From Robiginitomaculum sp. (lineage in GTDB: Bacteria > Pseudomonadota > Alphaproteobacteria > Caulobacterales > Maricaulaceae): a stretch of 64,000 bases of DNA. Numbering within the stretch: position 1 is the first letter of the stretch; each line of letters begins with the position of its first letter. The translations under genes were made by a program, and so were the position numbers. This document shows positions 41,302-50,956 of the stretch, piece after piece. Under the pieces are notes generated by a model that searched no databases, was not told where the DNA came from, and saw only the letters and a program-made list of their open reading frames with translations. The DNA is taken from contig JAJFFN010000038.1 in NCBI GenBank assembly GCA_021776635.1, positions 1 to 64,000 on the forward strand, in the 5' to 3' direction.

Positions 41302-43450
41302 AGCCGCGGTCCCGCATTAAGGCATCGACTTTCACATCGCGGCCACGAAATGCACGAAACCCATCTGCCGTATCAATCGTATTACCAACGGACATGATGT
41401 TATCGTGGAAGGATTTGGCAGTTGCTTTGTCATAGAAACCACCCGCTTCGACAAAGGCCTCGGAGGCGTCCGCAGACAATGAATCCGCCCAAAGATAAGC
41501 GTAATAACCGGCATGGTAACCACCAGAAAAGATATGGTTGAAATGCGGTGTGCGGTGGCGCATGACGATTTCGGACGGCATGCCCAGACCTTCTAGGGTC
41601 TCACGTTCGAACGTGTCTGGATCAATCGGCTCGCCGCCGGCCATGTGCAGTTTCATGTCTATCAGAGCTGATGCCAAGTATTCAGTCGTATCAAACCCTT
41701 GTCTGAACGTTGAGGCTTTTTTGATTTTGTCCACCAGTTCTTGCGGAATTGGCTCACCGGTTTCGTAATGAACGGCATAGTTGTTCAAAACTTCTGGGGT
41801 CATTAGCCACCGTTCATGGATTTGTGATGGAAATTCTACATAATCCCGAGAAACGGCTGTACCGGATAAGGTCGGGTAGGTGACTTTGGAGTTTAGACCG
41901 TGCAGAGCATGGCCAAATTCGTGGAACAGGGTCTCGGCATCATCCCAGGAAATCAAAACTGGTTCGCCCGGATTGCCTTTGACGAAATTTGAGTTGTTGG
42001 AGACAATCACCGTTGTCGGCTTGCCGTCCAGTTTTTGCTGGGTTCGGTATGCGTTCATCCAGGCACCGGAACGTTTTCCTGTTCGGGCATAAGGGTCGAA
42101 ATACCACAAGCCTATGTGGTCTCCTGCTTTATTGGTGACCTCCCAAACCCGCACATCTTCGTGGAAAACCGGAACGTCCTCAAGCAGTTTGAAATCAAAG
42201 CCGTAAACTTCGCCAGCAGCCCACATCATGCCTTCACGTAGTTTTTCCATTTGCATATAAGGTTTTACTTCGTTGAGGTCGAGGTCGTATTTATCCTTAC
42301 GTACTTTCTCGGCGTAATAACGATAATCCCATGGTGCAATCTTGATAAAGACGCCTTCACCGTCCGCAATAGCTTGCATTTCTGCAACTTCCTCTTTGGC
42401 GCGTCCAATCGCGTGTGGCCATACTTTTTCCATTAACGCAATAGCGTTTTTTGGGTTTTTAGCCATTTGATTTTCTAGTTTCCAGTGGGCATGGGTTTCG
42501 TACCCTAAAAGCTTAGCTCTTTGATCGCGTAGCTGTAAAATCTCAGTGATAATGGCATTATTGTCCCATTCATCACCATTGTCGCCGCGGTTATAATATG
42601 TATTCCAGACCTTTTCACGCATGGCACGGTTGTCTGAATAAGTCAGGAAAGGATCCATGCTAGAGCGCGTATTTGTAATCGCCCATTGGCCTTCCTTATC
42701 GTTGGCTTTGGCAGCAGAAGCCATAGAGGTTTTTAGCCAATCAGGCAGACCGGACAACCCAGTTTCATCTTCGATATAGGTGATGTAGCTTTCTTCATCG
42801 TGAAGAACATTTTGGCCAAAACTATTTGTCAGTGTCGCGAGCCGTGAATTAATTTTGCTCATGGCCGCTTTGTCTTCATCGTTTAAAGTTGCGCCTTGGC
42901 GAACAAACCCGTCATAGTAATTTTTCACAAGCCGTTTTTGCTCTGTATTAAGCTCTTCCATGTTTTCATAAATGGTTTTAACACGTGCGAACAAAGCTGG
43001 ATTTTGATTGATTTCATCGTTAAATTGCGAAAACTTTGGTGACATTTCTCTAAGAATGTTTGGAATTTCTCCTTTGTTGAGATTGCCCGCATGGACAAAA
43101 AAGACTGTCGCTACACGGTTAAGAGCCGCGCCAGATTTTTCCAAAGCAACAATTGTATTGTCAAAGTTAGGAGCGGATGCATTATCTGCGATTTTAGCAA
43201 TTTCTGTTCTTGCCATATCAAAGCCAGTGCTTAGCGATGCGCTCATAGTGCTGACATCGGCTTTATCCCAAGGTGGTACACCTCCATATGGACCCGTCCA
43301 TTTGTCCAGCAAGACATTACCCGTTTCGATTTCTTGAATGAGCATTTGGCTTTCGGACTGTGTTGGGGTTTTTACCCCGCAAGAGGTAACACCAAAAGCC
43401 ATTACGGCTGCGATTGCGGTTGTGAGAGTGAGTTGGGACATGGTTGACAT
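41285..43450 (-). CDS. M3-family peptidyl-dipeptidase, predicted lipoprotein
   Basis: A 721-residue zinc peptidase with the M3 signature HEFGHALHGL at about residue 510 and further conserved blocks (NNSNFVKGNPGEPVLISWDD, YAYLWADSLSADASEAF). The N-terminus is a lipoprotein signal with lipobox GVTSC, so it acts at a membrane or in the periplasm on short peptides, like Dcp. Runs into the phosphodiesterase gene with overlap. Confidence 0.93.
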   Translation of the reverse strand: MSTMSQLTLTTAIAAVMAFGVTSCGVKTPTQSESQMLIQEIETGNVLLDKWTGPYGGVPPWDKADVSTMSASLSTGFDMARTEIAKIADNASAPNFDNTIVALEKSGAALNRVATVFFVHAGNLNKGEIPNILREMSPKFSQFNDEINQNPALFARVKTIYENMEELNTEQKRLVKNYYDGFVRQGATLNDEDKAAMSKINSRLATLTNSFGQNVLHDEESYITYIEDETGLSGLPDWLKTSMASAAKANDKEGQWAITNTRSSMDPFLTYSDNRAMREKVWNTYYNRGDNGDEWDNNAIITEILQLRDQRAKLLGYETHAHWKLENQMAKNPKNAIALMEKVWPHAIGRAKEEVAEMQAIADGEGVFIKIAPWDYRYYAEKVRKDKYDLDLNEVKPYMQMEKLREGMMWAAGEVYGFDFKLLEDVPVFHEDVRVWEVTNKAGDHIGLWYFDPYARTGKRSGAWMNAYRTQQKLDGKPTTVIVSNNSNFVKGNPGEPVLISWDDAETLFHEFGHALHGLNSKVTYPTLSGTAVSRDYVEFPSQIHERWLMTPEVLNNYAVHYETGEPIPQELVDKIKKASTFRQGFDTTEYLASALIDMKLHMAGGEPIDPDTFERETLEGLGMPSEIVMRHRTPHFNHIFSGGYHAGYYAYLWADSLSADASEAFVEAGGFYDKATAKSFHDNIMSVGNTIDTADGFRAFRGRDVKVDALMRDRGFADKE

Positions 43451-43512
43451 AAATTGCTCCTGAAAAAGTTTGGCCTTTTATAACCGGATTTCAGGAGAAT
43501 GCGAGTATATTT

Positions 43513-45798
43513 TTATTGTAAATCGATACGTGTGACAATATGGGCACGGTCACCGGAATGTAATTGATCGCTGTCCTTTGGCCGAAGTTCAGCCATCCCC
43601 TGTAATTGTGCGTGGGTTAGGCTAAATGTATCTGCAATCGCCATTTGTGTGAATTGGTCTGCGGGGCCGCTAAGCGCGATAGTATAGGTAGTTGCTCCTG
43701 GCCCGCGCAGATTAAATGGTCGCCAGTATTTTTTACTGCGGTAATCAGCAGCTAATTGGCCATTTACGGTTATGGTATCCGGTACACTGCTATCTAAAAA
43801 GGCGAGCGTAAGCTCATAACCTTGGCTGCTTGAGGTGGCTTCTAATGTGACAACACGTTTTTTATTGCTGTCAATTTTGTTAGAAATAACCGTGAAATCA
43901 ACTGCAGAAATGTTCAGGTTTTCGGTTGGTTTGCTGACGCTGTGTCCACCTGCTAATCTGTATATTGGTTTGGCTTTTACGGTATTTTCAAAACCGGCTG
44001 CTTTTAAGAATTTTGCATCTTGGCCGCCAGCGGTTTCAGATACCCAAACGGCACTGCCCGTATCATTGTTTTGAATATAGACAAGGTTTTGGCCGCGCGG
44101 ATGAGTTTGGTTGAAACCGGGCAAAAAGATACTGATAAAGGCTGTTGCAACCATGATGGATAGCATGAAAACCCCGAGAATTTTACTGGGTTTACTGGCC
44201 TGTATTTGGGCGCGGTGAAAGATTGGCAGTAAAGTTAGACCCATAAGGGCAAGCGGCAAAATCCGAAAGTGTGAAAGTTTGTAGTGTAAAATGACTTCGA
44301 TTGCGATGAAGTGGTAAAACGCCATATATGTGGCTACAAATAAGCCCATATGTGCCGCCCAAGTATAACGTTCATGTTTGCGCCAAATGTCGATGGCTAC
44401 CCCCATAGCCATAGCAAGGGCTGGTATGAGAAATAAGTATGAAGCTCCGCTCATTAGGATAGCAACAACAAGTGACAAAACGGAAAATAAAACGCCCACA
44501 GAACAAACCAGAGAATTATAGCTAATCGACTTAAACCGTTTTGCTAGTCTTGCTATACTCCAAGACGCGAGAGCCGCACCAAACAATAAAGCAAGCCGTC
44601 CAAACCACGGACGCGGATGGTCAAGATAAAACAATTGTGGCCAACGCCCAAGCGGGAAGGACAACATCCAGCCGAATGCCGTTGTCAACAGAAGCAAACC
44701 AAGCACAAGACCTACCGAAAGAACATCCGTCTTCCATTCAATGCGCCCCTTGAAAGTAGCCAATACCATTACGAATACCGCAAACAAGGAAAGCGGGAGG
44801 TTTAAACTAGAGGGCCAGTTGAGTAAAACACGCCCAAATACATCAATATAAGTCGCATTGGTATGACCATTTAATGTGCTTAAATCATAATTTCCAAATG
44901 CGCGGACTGCATCCAGAGCATTTTCGCCGTGGTGTTGTAGGCTCGCTTGGTCCAAATGTGCCAAATCATCTCGTGCAGAATGATAAAGAGCTACATCACC
45001 CGTAAAGGCGTAGTTAAGCCCTGCTACGCCCATTGGTTTGTAAATCGAATAATCCGTGTCATTGGGCAGGCGTTTATAAATCTCGAACGACAATGAGTTG
45101 GCTACAGGGTATTTTGTGCTCTTTGCGTATTGCTTTATCAAAGAACGATTTCCATCACTGGTCTCAAACATTGTACTGGGGCCCGAAGCCCCGCGCGCTT
45201 CCAAATTTATTACTAATTTGATGTTTTTCATCAAAGAATGCTCTTTGGCAAAACCCTGCGCCCCGCGTAATCCGCCTTCTTCGCCGTCGGTAATCAGGAA
45301 TATGACATCATTTTTAAACTCTGATTCGGATTTAAGAATACGTGCAATCTCAACTAAAGCCACCACACCAGCACCTGCGTCGCCTGCGCCAGGACCGGCC
45401 GGAACGCTGTCATAATGGGTTGTTAGCATGATGGCATCACCATTGCCGCTACCTTTTAGCACAGCAATAAAATTTTCAACCTGTGTGCAGCCAGGGTAAT
45501 GTAAAGTGCAGGCAAGCGTTTTATGTACTTCGGGAATGTATCCCAATGCACTGAATTTATTGCTTATTATTTTCAAATTTTCTTTGTTCTTCGCGGATGC
45601 ACTTGCGTGAGCCTTATCGTCATTAATCAGATCAGATAAATGTACAAAGGCGCGTTCAGCAGAGAATTGATCCAGTGGTATACTTGTATCTCTAGGTTTT
45701 GGGCCGTGGGACATCGAGGAGAGCCCAGCAAGAATGAGTGCAAAAAGTGCAAACAAGACGAGAAAATAACGAGGATAGGATAAATTTTTCATACCCAT
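43513..45798 (-). CDS. M28-family membrane metallopeptidase
   Basis: A 761-residue protein. After an N-terminal membrane helix comes an M28 aminopeptidase domain: LTTHYDSVPAGPGAGDAGAG, FLITDGEEGGLRGAQGF and a later NYAFTGDVALYHSARDD. Then follow about eight membrane segments (residues 325-555) and a C-terminal beta-rich domain. This resembles the FXNA/ERMP1-like layout, with the catalytic domain on the periplasmic side. Substrates unknown. The start may be the ATG at 45798 or 45792. Confidence 0.88.
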   Translation of the reverse strand: MGMKNLSYPRYFLVLFALFALILAGLSSMSHGPKPRDTSIPLDQFSAERAFVHLSDLINDDKAHASASAKNKENLKIISNKFSALGYIPEVHKTLACTLHYPGCTQVENFIAVLKGSGNGDAIMLTTHYDSVPAGPGAGDAGAGVVALVEIARILKSESEFKNDVIFLITDGEEGGLRGAQGFAKEHSLMKNIKLVINLEARGASGPSTMFETSDGNRSLIKQYAKSTKYPVANSLSFEIYKRLPNDTDYSIYKPMGVAGLNYAFTGDVALYHSARDDLAHLDQASLQHHGENALDAVRAFGNYDLSTLNGHTNATYIDVFGRVLLNWPSSLNLPLSLFAVFVMVLATFKGRIEWKTDVLSVGLVLGLLLLTTAFGWMLSFPLGRWPQLFYLDHPRPWFGRLALLFGAALASWSIARLAKRFKSISYNSLVCSVGVLFSVLSLVVAILMSGASYLFLIPALAMAMGVAIDIWRKHERYTWAAHMGLFVATYMAFYHFIAIEVILHYKLSHFRILPLALMGLTLLPIFHRAQIQASKPSKILGVFMLSIMVATAFISIFLPGFNQTHPRGQNLVYIQNNDTGSAVWVSETAGGQDAKFLKAAGFENTVKAKPIYRLAGGHSVSKPTENLNISAVDFTVISNKIDSNKKRVVTLEATSSSQGYELTLAFLDSSVPDTITVNGQLAADYRSKKYWRPFNLRGPGATTYTIALSGPADQFTQMAIADTFSLTHAQLQGMAELRPKDSDQLHSGDRAHIVTRIDLQ

Positions 45799-45863
45799 TT
45801 ATAGGCGATAAATTATGACATTGATAGTCAGCCATATAATTTGACTTAATAATAAAGAAAAAA

Positions 45864-45939
45864 TGGTGGCCGCACCTAGATTTGAACTAGGGACACACGG
45901 ATTTTCAATCCGTTGCTCTACCAACTGAGCTATGCGGCC
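45864..45939 (-). tRNA. tRNA-Phe (GAA anticodon)
   Basis: A 76-base tRNA on the minus strand, with acceptor GGCCGCA/TGCGGCC, D-arm TAGCTCAGTTGGTAGAGC, anticodon stem ACGGA/TCCGT with loop TTGAAAA (GAA), T-arm CCTAG-TTCAAAT-CTAGG and an encoded CCA end. Confidence 0.96.
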
Positions 45940-46092
45940 ACACCGTTTTGTACATGAAAATGCACTACCGAAGCGGGCTTATAAGCAACTGATAAACATA
46001 TGTCTATGGGGAAGTTTTCTTGTTCTGTAATTATTTTCCTCACTCTTTAGTCAGATAATTTGCCTGTGACAAAATAGCCCGAATTTTTACTT

Positions 46093-46113
46093 TGCAATTG
46101 CGAGTAATTCGCA
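46093..46113. promoter_or_regulatory. Candidate Fur-type operator upstream of feoAB
   Basis: TGCAATTGCGAGTAATTCGCA carries an inverted repeat TGCGA-GTAAT-TCGCA and resembles iron-regulator boxes with spaced GCAATT/AATTCGC half-sites. It lies 12 bases before the feoA ATG, where bound Fur would block transcription or initiation in iron-replete cells. Assignment is by pattern and gene function. Confidence 0.5.
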
Positions 46114-46125
46114 TATACAGCAAAA

Positions 46126-46515
46126 ATGACAAAACAAAAACATCTTGAGACATCACTTTTTAATTTGGAAAAGCACAGGCCAGCGCGTATTTGCGGCTTT
46201 AAGACGATAAACGAGCATGATCAAATAAGGCTACGGGAAATTGGGTTTGCTGAAGGAGACTTAGTTGAAATCCTACATGTAGGCTTGTTTGGGCGTTCAC
46301 CACTAAATGTGAAGCTACACGGCACTGCCATTGCAATGCGACCGAATGAAGCCAAAATGATTGACGTGATACCTGCGGACTTGCATCGGGATAAGGAAGA
46401 GCCAGTCATTCATGCAAATGTGGATATTTGTGATGTGCACGGCCTTCCGACCAGCCATGAGAAGCCGTGTTGTGGGGCTTGTGGTGTCGCTACAAGCGGA
46501 GCTGCACGCGAATGA
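46126..46515 (+). CDS. feoA: FeoA-like protein with C-terminal cysteine tail
   Basis: A 129-residue protein with an SH3-like FeoA domain (ICGFKTINEHDQIRLREIGF, PLNVKLHGTAIAMRPNEAKM, residues about 20-90) followed by a tail with C-x-VHG and HEKPCCGACGV. FeoA helps FeoB ferrous-iron uptake. The cysteine-rich tail is not part of standard FeoA; it could substitute for FeoC or bind metal. The stop overlaps the feoB start (ATGA). Confidence 0.88.
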   Translation: MTKQKHLETSLFNLEKHRPARICGFKTINEHDQIRLREIGFAEGDLVEILHVGLFGRSPLNVKLHGTAIAMRPNEAKMIDVIPADLHRDKEEPVIHANVDICDVHGLPTSHEKPCCGACGVATSGAARE

Positions 46516-48353
46516 CAACGAATAAACCGACGACGATTGCTCTTTTGGGAGCCCCTAATTGTGGCAAATCTTCACTGTTTAATGCTTTAACGGGCGGTAA
46601 GGTAAAAATAGCTAATTATCCGGGTGTAACTGTTGAATATGCGGTTGGTAATTTTGAGACACATTCGGGACAAAACATCAGACTTATGGATTTGCCTGGG
46701 ATTTACGGCGATTGTGGGCACAGTGCTGATGAGCGAGTTACCCTTGATGCTATCCATGGTCGTCTCGAAGGTGAAACGACGCCTAAAGCACTGATCGTGG
46801 TTATGGATGCTTCGCAAATTCGCACACATCTTCACAATGTATTGCAAGCAAAAAACTACGGCTTGCCGATGATAGTTGTGCTCAATATGATGGATATGGC
46901 CGCCCGCGATGGTGTAGAAATTGATTTAGCCCAAATTGAAAAAGAAATCGGAGTGCCTGTAATAGCGTGTGTTGCTGTCCGCACAGCAGGGCGACAAACT
47001 TTGGTTGAAAAGCTAAATGACTGGGTGCAAGAGATCGTTAGTGGTACAGCACCAACCCCAAATTCTGACGGCGTAGATTTACGAATATTACAAAAAAGCG
47101 CACGGGCAATTACACGTGCCAATGTGACATCGCCGACAACCCAAAATATTACAACCCGAATAGATAATATAGTGCTTCACCCAATTTTAGGGCCAATCGT
47201 CTTGCTCGCAATATTGTTTGTCATGTTTCAGGCTGTTTATGCGTGGTCTGCACCATTTATAGGTATGTTAGAAAACTTGACGGCCTATACGGGTGAATTA
47301 GCTGGTTCGTTTTTGACGGACGGATGGTTTAAATCTTTATTGGTTAACGGTGTCATAGACGGCGTTGGGGCGGTGCTGGTTTTTCTACCACAAATTATTA
47401 TACTTTTTATGTTTATATTGGCTCTTGAAAGTTCTGGCTATATGACTAGGGCTGCATTTTTAATTGACACTTTAATGGCTAAAGTAGGGCTTAATGGTCG
47501 CGCATTTATCCCGCTTTTATCAAGCTTTGCCTGTGCAATTCCCGGCATAATGGCCGCGCGTTCCATTGAGAATGAACGAGACAGATTAACGACGATTATG
47601 ATTGCACCACTCATGACATGTTCAGCACGTTGGCCTGTATATTTTTTACTAGTGGGTGCATTCATTCCAGCATCAAAAGTCGGAATTTTCAATGTACAAG
47701 GTCTGTTGATGTTCGGTTTAGTTATCATTGGTATTGTTTTTGCATTCTTGGCGGCTTTTGTTCTCAAAATGACAGTACTAAAGGGCACCATGTCATCATT
47801 GCTGTTGGAAATGCCGAGCTATAAAATCCCGTCTTTGAAAGGTTATTTGCTTGGACTTTGGCAAAGAGCTATGATTTTTATCAAAAGGGCAGGGCGGATT
47901 ATCCTGCCTGCATCTATGATTATTTGGTTTTTAACAACCTACCCTAACAGTGATGGTGTTATTCGTAATAGTTTTGCTGGTATGATTGGGCGGGTATTAG
48001 AGCCACTTTTTGCTCCGATTGGATTTAACCTTGAAATGATTATAGCGCTTATTCCTGCTATGGCTGCACGAGAAGTCGCAGTGTCGTCTCTTGAAATTAC
48101 ATATGGTATTGAAAATGCAGGCGAGGGTGCAAATGTCCTGCAAACGGTTATCGCGACAGATTGGACAATGCCTATGGGTTTGGCATTTATTGCCTGGTTC
48201 ATTTTTGCTCCACAATGTTTGTCGACCTTGGCAATTACCAGAAAAGAAACAAATAGCTGGAAGTGGCCACTCATAATGTTTGGATATTTGTTTGCACTTG
48301 CTTATGTGGCGTCAGGATTAACATTTTGGGGCGCAAATGCTTTGGGTTTTTAA
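46512..48353 (+). CDS. feoB: Ferrous iron transporter FeoB
   Basis: A 613-residue membrane GTPase: G1 GAPNCGKSSLFNALTGG, G3 DLPGIYG, G4 NMMD, then Gate domains and about ten membrane helices (SFACAIPGIMAARSIEN, PLMTCSARWPVY, IPAMAAREVAVSSL). It imports Fe2+ across the inner membrane. The ATG at 46512 overlaps the feoA stop; the longer frame to 46467 is inside feoA. It is shorter than E. coli FeoB (773), mainly in the loop and C-terminal part. Confidence 0.95.
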   Translation: MTTNKPTTIALLGAPNCGKSSLFNALTGGKVKIANYPGVTVEYAVGNFETHSGQNIRLMDLPGIYGDCGHSADERVTLDAIHGRLEGETTPKALIVVMDASQIRTHLHNVLQAKNYGLPMIVVLNMMDMAARDGVEIDLAQIEKEIGVPVIACVAVRTAGRQTLVEKLNDWVQEIVSGTAPTPNSDGVDLRILQKSARAITRANVTSPTTQNITTRIDNIVLHPILGPIVLLAILFVMFQAVYAWSAPFIGMLENLTAYTGELAGSFLTDGWFKSLLVNGVIDGVGAVLVFLPQIIILFMFILALESSGYMTRAAFLIDTLMAKVGLNGRAFIPLLSSFACAIPGIMAARSIENERDRLTTIMIAPLMTCSARWPVYFLLVGAFIPASKVGIFNVQGLLMFGLVIIGIVFAFLAAFVLKMTVLKGTMSSLLLEMPSYKIPSLKGYLLGLWQRAMIFIKRAGRIILPASMIIWFLTTYPNSDGVIRNSFAGMIGRVLEPLFAPIGFNLEMIIALIPAMAAREVAVSSLEITYGIENAGEGANVLQTVIATDWTMPMGLAFIAWFIFAPQCLSTLAITRKETNSWKWPLIMFGYLFALAYVASGLTFWGANALGF

Positions 48354-48441
48354 AGCGTAACTTGCTCAAAGAACTAATAACTTGGCAATTGGTATCGAAG
48401 TCTTTTATATTAGGTGTAGCCAATATATCTAATAGGGAAAT

Positions 48442-48876
48442 ATGAAAATGACGCAGCTAAAAAAACTATCTGATAATGTATCTGTTTGCCTGCAATTGTT
48501 TCCTGAACAGATTGATTTTATTAAGCAATCTGGCTTCAAAACTATCATCAATAACCGACCGGATATGGAAAAACCTGATCAGCCTTTAGCGACTGATATC
48601 GAAAAATTAACGCAAGAAGCCGGGTTAAACTATGTGCACTTACCCATGCGGCCAGGACAAATCACGCCTGAATTACTTGCTTCCATGGCGGATACTTTTA
48701 ATAATTCAGATGGCCCTGTGCTCGCACACTGCGCAACAGGTATGCGGTCAACCATTCTTTGGTGCTTTGTTAATGTCAAAGAAATGGGCGTTGAAGGCGT
48801 TATATCTGCTGCCACAGATGCCGGTATGGACATTGAAAAAATAAGACCAGCCTTAACGGGGTATGCTGCTTCTTAA
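48442..48876 (+). CDS. TIGR01244/DUF442 phosphatase-like protein
   Basis: A 144-residue protein with an N-terminal pattern VSVCLQLFPEQIDFIKQSGF, NNRPDMEKPDQP and the P-loop HCATGMRSTILW (CX5R) of dual-specificity-like phosphatases. The family is also known as the beta-lactamase-hydrolase-like phosphatase or sulfur-transferase family, linked to sulfide metabolism in some bacteria. Substrate unknown here. Follows feoB by 88 bases. Confidence 0.85.
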   Translation: MKMTQLKKLSDNVSVCLQLFPEQIDFIKQSGFKTIINNRPDMEKPDQPLATDIEKLTQEAGLNYVHLPMRPGQITPELLASMADTFNNSDGPVLAHCATGMRSTILWCFVNVKEMGVEGVISAATDAGMDIEKIRPALTGYAAS

Positions 48877-48981
48877 ATATTTCTATTTAGTGCTTCATTT
48901 ATTACGCGTGTAGGGCTATCCTGCGCGGGAATAGGTGATGCGTGCGCAATTTTTGCGACCAGCCAGAAAGTTGTAGTCGAT

Positions 48982-50151
48982 ATGCCGGAAGAATTGGAAT
49001 CCGGCTCTAAGGGAGCAGGCCGTACACCTGCGGCCAATAAGAGTCTAAAAAATGCGGGGACGAGTCTAGAGATTTTAGGGCAAGGCAATACTTCGCGTCC
49101 CAAAAAATCACGACAGCACCGTCGCCGTCGCAAACCGCAATATTTTGGAGCTATTGATCTTGGTACCAATAACTGCCGTTTGCTCATTGCCAAATCCATG
49201 CCGGACGGTTTTAAAGTCGTAGACTCTTACTCCAAGGTCGTTCGCCTTGGTGCAGGTTTGTCAAGCACCGGTATGTTATCTGACAAAAGTATGAATATGG
49301 CAGTTGATGCCATTGGTGTTTGTGCTGCCAAAATGAAAAGAAAATCAGTGCGGCGTTGGCGATGTATTGCTACACAGGCTTGTCGTGCCGCTGAAAACGG
49401 TGATGCGTTTCTTTCACGCGTGAAAAAAGAAACAGGTTTAGCGTTTGAAACCATATCGCCACGGGTTGAGGCCCGGCTTTCCGTAATGGGCGTTCTCAAC
49501 ATTATTGATATGAATAAAGATGTTGCTTTAGTCATCGATATAGGCGGAGGTTCAACTGAATTATCATGGGTTGATGTACGCAAATTGTGTGCAAACAAGG
49601 AAACAGCACGTTTACACCGCCCACCTATTTCGGCCTGGGTTTCTTTGCCAATTGGTGTGGTCAACCTGAGTGAAATGTATCCAGAGAATAATGAAGATCG
49701 GGCGGCTTGGTATAGCGCGATGAAAGCGCATGTATTGGCTGAAATTAAAAAACAAGACCGCGACAAACAGTTCACCAACACGTTTAAAGAGGGTCGAGGG
49801 CATATGGTTGGGACATCCGGTACGGTTACCAGTCTTGCCAGCGTTTTGATGGAACTGCCTTTTTACCAACGCGATAAAATAGACGGTATTTGGGTCGACG
49901 GCCCGGCATTATTAGAAACGGCGAGCAATCTTGCTATGATGAGCTATAGGGAACGACAATTAGTACCGTGTATCGGAGAAGACCGTGCCTCTATGATTAC
50001 GGCGGGATGTGCTATTCTTGAAGTGGTGACGGAATTGTGGCCTACGCAAAAAATACGGGTCGCAGATAGAGGCTTACGCGAAGGTCTACTTATGGGGCTC
50101 ATGAATAAGTCCCAAATCAGGCATCACAAAAGAGGTGACAATCATGGCTAA
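48982..50151 (+). CDS. Ppx/GppA family exopolyphosphatase/pppGpp phosphatase
   Basis: A 389-residue ASKHA-fold phosphatase: AIDLGTNNCRLLIAK (phosphate 1), KVVRLGAGLSSTGMLSD, ATQACRAAENGDAF, DIGGGSTELSW (phosphate 2), VGTSGTVTSLASV. An N-terminal extension of about 50 residues is rich in R and K (PKKSRQHRRRRKPQY). Its 3' end runs into rlmE, as is usual in Alphaproteobacteria. Whether it prefers polyphosphate or pppGpp cannot be told. Confidence 0.9.
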   Translation: MPEELESGSKGAGRTPAANKSLKNAGTSLEILGQGNTSRPKKSRQHRRRRKPQYFGAIDLGTNNCRLLIAKSMPDGFKVVDSYSKVVRLGAGLSSTGMLSDKSMNMAVDAIGVCAAKMKRKSVRRWRCIATQACRAAENGDAFLSRVKKETGLAFETISPRVEARLSVMGVLNIIDMNKDVALVIDIGGGSTELSWVDVRKLCANKETARLHRPPISAWVSLPIGVVNLSEMYPENNEDRAAWYSAMKAHVLAEIKKQDRDKQFTNTFKEGRGHMVGTSGTVTSLASVLMELPFYQRDKIDGIWVDGPALLETASNLAMMSYRERQLVPCIGEDRASMITAGCAILEVVTELWPTQKIRVADRGLREGLLMGLMNKSQIRHHKRGDNHG

Positions 50152-50956
50152 AAATAAGGGAGCGAAGAACAAACCGCCAAAGAAAGGCAAGCGTTCAAAA
50201 AATCTTCAAAGCAGTGACCAGAAGATGAGCGGCGGTGTATCAAAAAGCCCTGCGCGTACATGGAAGAAGCCAGAGAAAAAGGCAGGTGAAGCTGATATGC
50301 GTATGATGGACGAGCGGGTGAAAACGGCGCGTGGTCGGAAAATATCCTCTACCCTTTGGTTGCGCCGGCAACTGAACGACCCCTATGTAAAAAAAGCAAG
50401 GGCACTTGGCTATCGTAGTCGTGCAGCCTTTAAACTTATCGAGTTAGATGAGAAGTTCGCGCTTCTTAAACCCGGTATGGTCATTGTGGATTTGGGTGCA
50501 GCACCGGGGAGTTGGACGCAAATCGCTCTAAAGTCAAAGCCCTCTCGGATAATCGGGATTGATATCCTGCCTGTCGAACCCTTTCCAGGTGCCGAGATAA
50601 TCGAAATGGACTTCATGGATGAGCATGCACCCGAAGTTCTCATAAAAATGTTGGAAAGTGAGAAGGGTATGCTTAGACCCGATTTGGTTATGTCGGACCT
50701 AGCGGCCAATACGACCGGACATCGACAAACCGATCATTTGCGAACTGTGGCCTTGGTCGAAGCTGCGGCTGATTTTGCCGTACAAATCCTCATGCCAGGT
50801 GGGGCCTTTATTTCCAAGGTGTTTCAAGGGGGCGCTGAATTAAACCTTCTCAATATGCTCAATGATAAATTTGATATGGTTCGACATGCCAAACCCAAAT
50901 CCTCCAGAGATGGTAGCCCTGAAATGTATTTGGTTGCTAAAGGTTTTCGGGGTTAG
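50144..50956 (+). CDS. rlmE: 23S rRNA (uridine-2'-O)-methyltransferase RlmE
   Basis: A 270-residue FtsJ-family methyltransferase: LGYRSRAAFKLIELDEKF (catalytic K), MVIVDLGAAPGSWTQIAL (SAM motif), DLVMSDLAANTTGHRQTDHL (catalytic D), GGAFISKVFQGG (catalytic K) and KPKSSRDGSPEMYLVAKGF (E). It methylates U2552 of 23S rRNA. ATG at 50144 selected, with GAGGTGA upstream; a GTG three codons earlier is an alternative. It has a basic N-terminal extension of about 70 residues. Confidence 0.93.
   Translation: MAKNKGAKNKPPKKGKRSKNLQSSDQKMSGGVSKSPARTWKKPEKKAGEADMRMMDERVKTARGRKISSTLWLRRQLNDPYVKKARALGYRSRAAFKLIELDEKFALLKPGMVIVDLGAAPGSWTQIALKSKPSRIIGIDILPVEPFPGAEIIEMDFMDEHAPEVLIKMLESEKGMLRPDLVMSDLAANTTGHRQTDHLRTVALVEAAADFAVQILMPGGAFISKVFQGGAELNLLNMLNDKFDMVRHAKPKSSRDGSPEMYLVAKGFRG

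Noticed and set aside
43835..44805. Plus-strand ORFs opposite the M28 peptidase gene
   Set aside because: They are antisense shadows of a clearly coding minus-strand frame with no features of their own.
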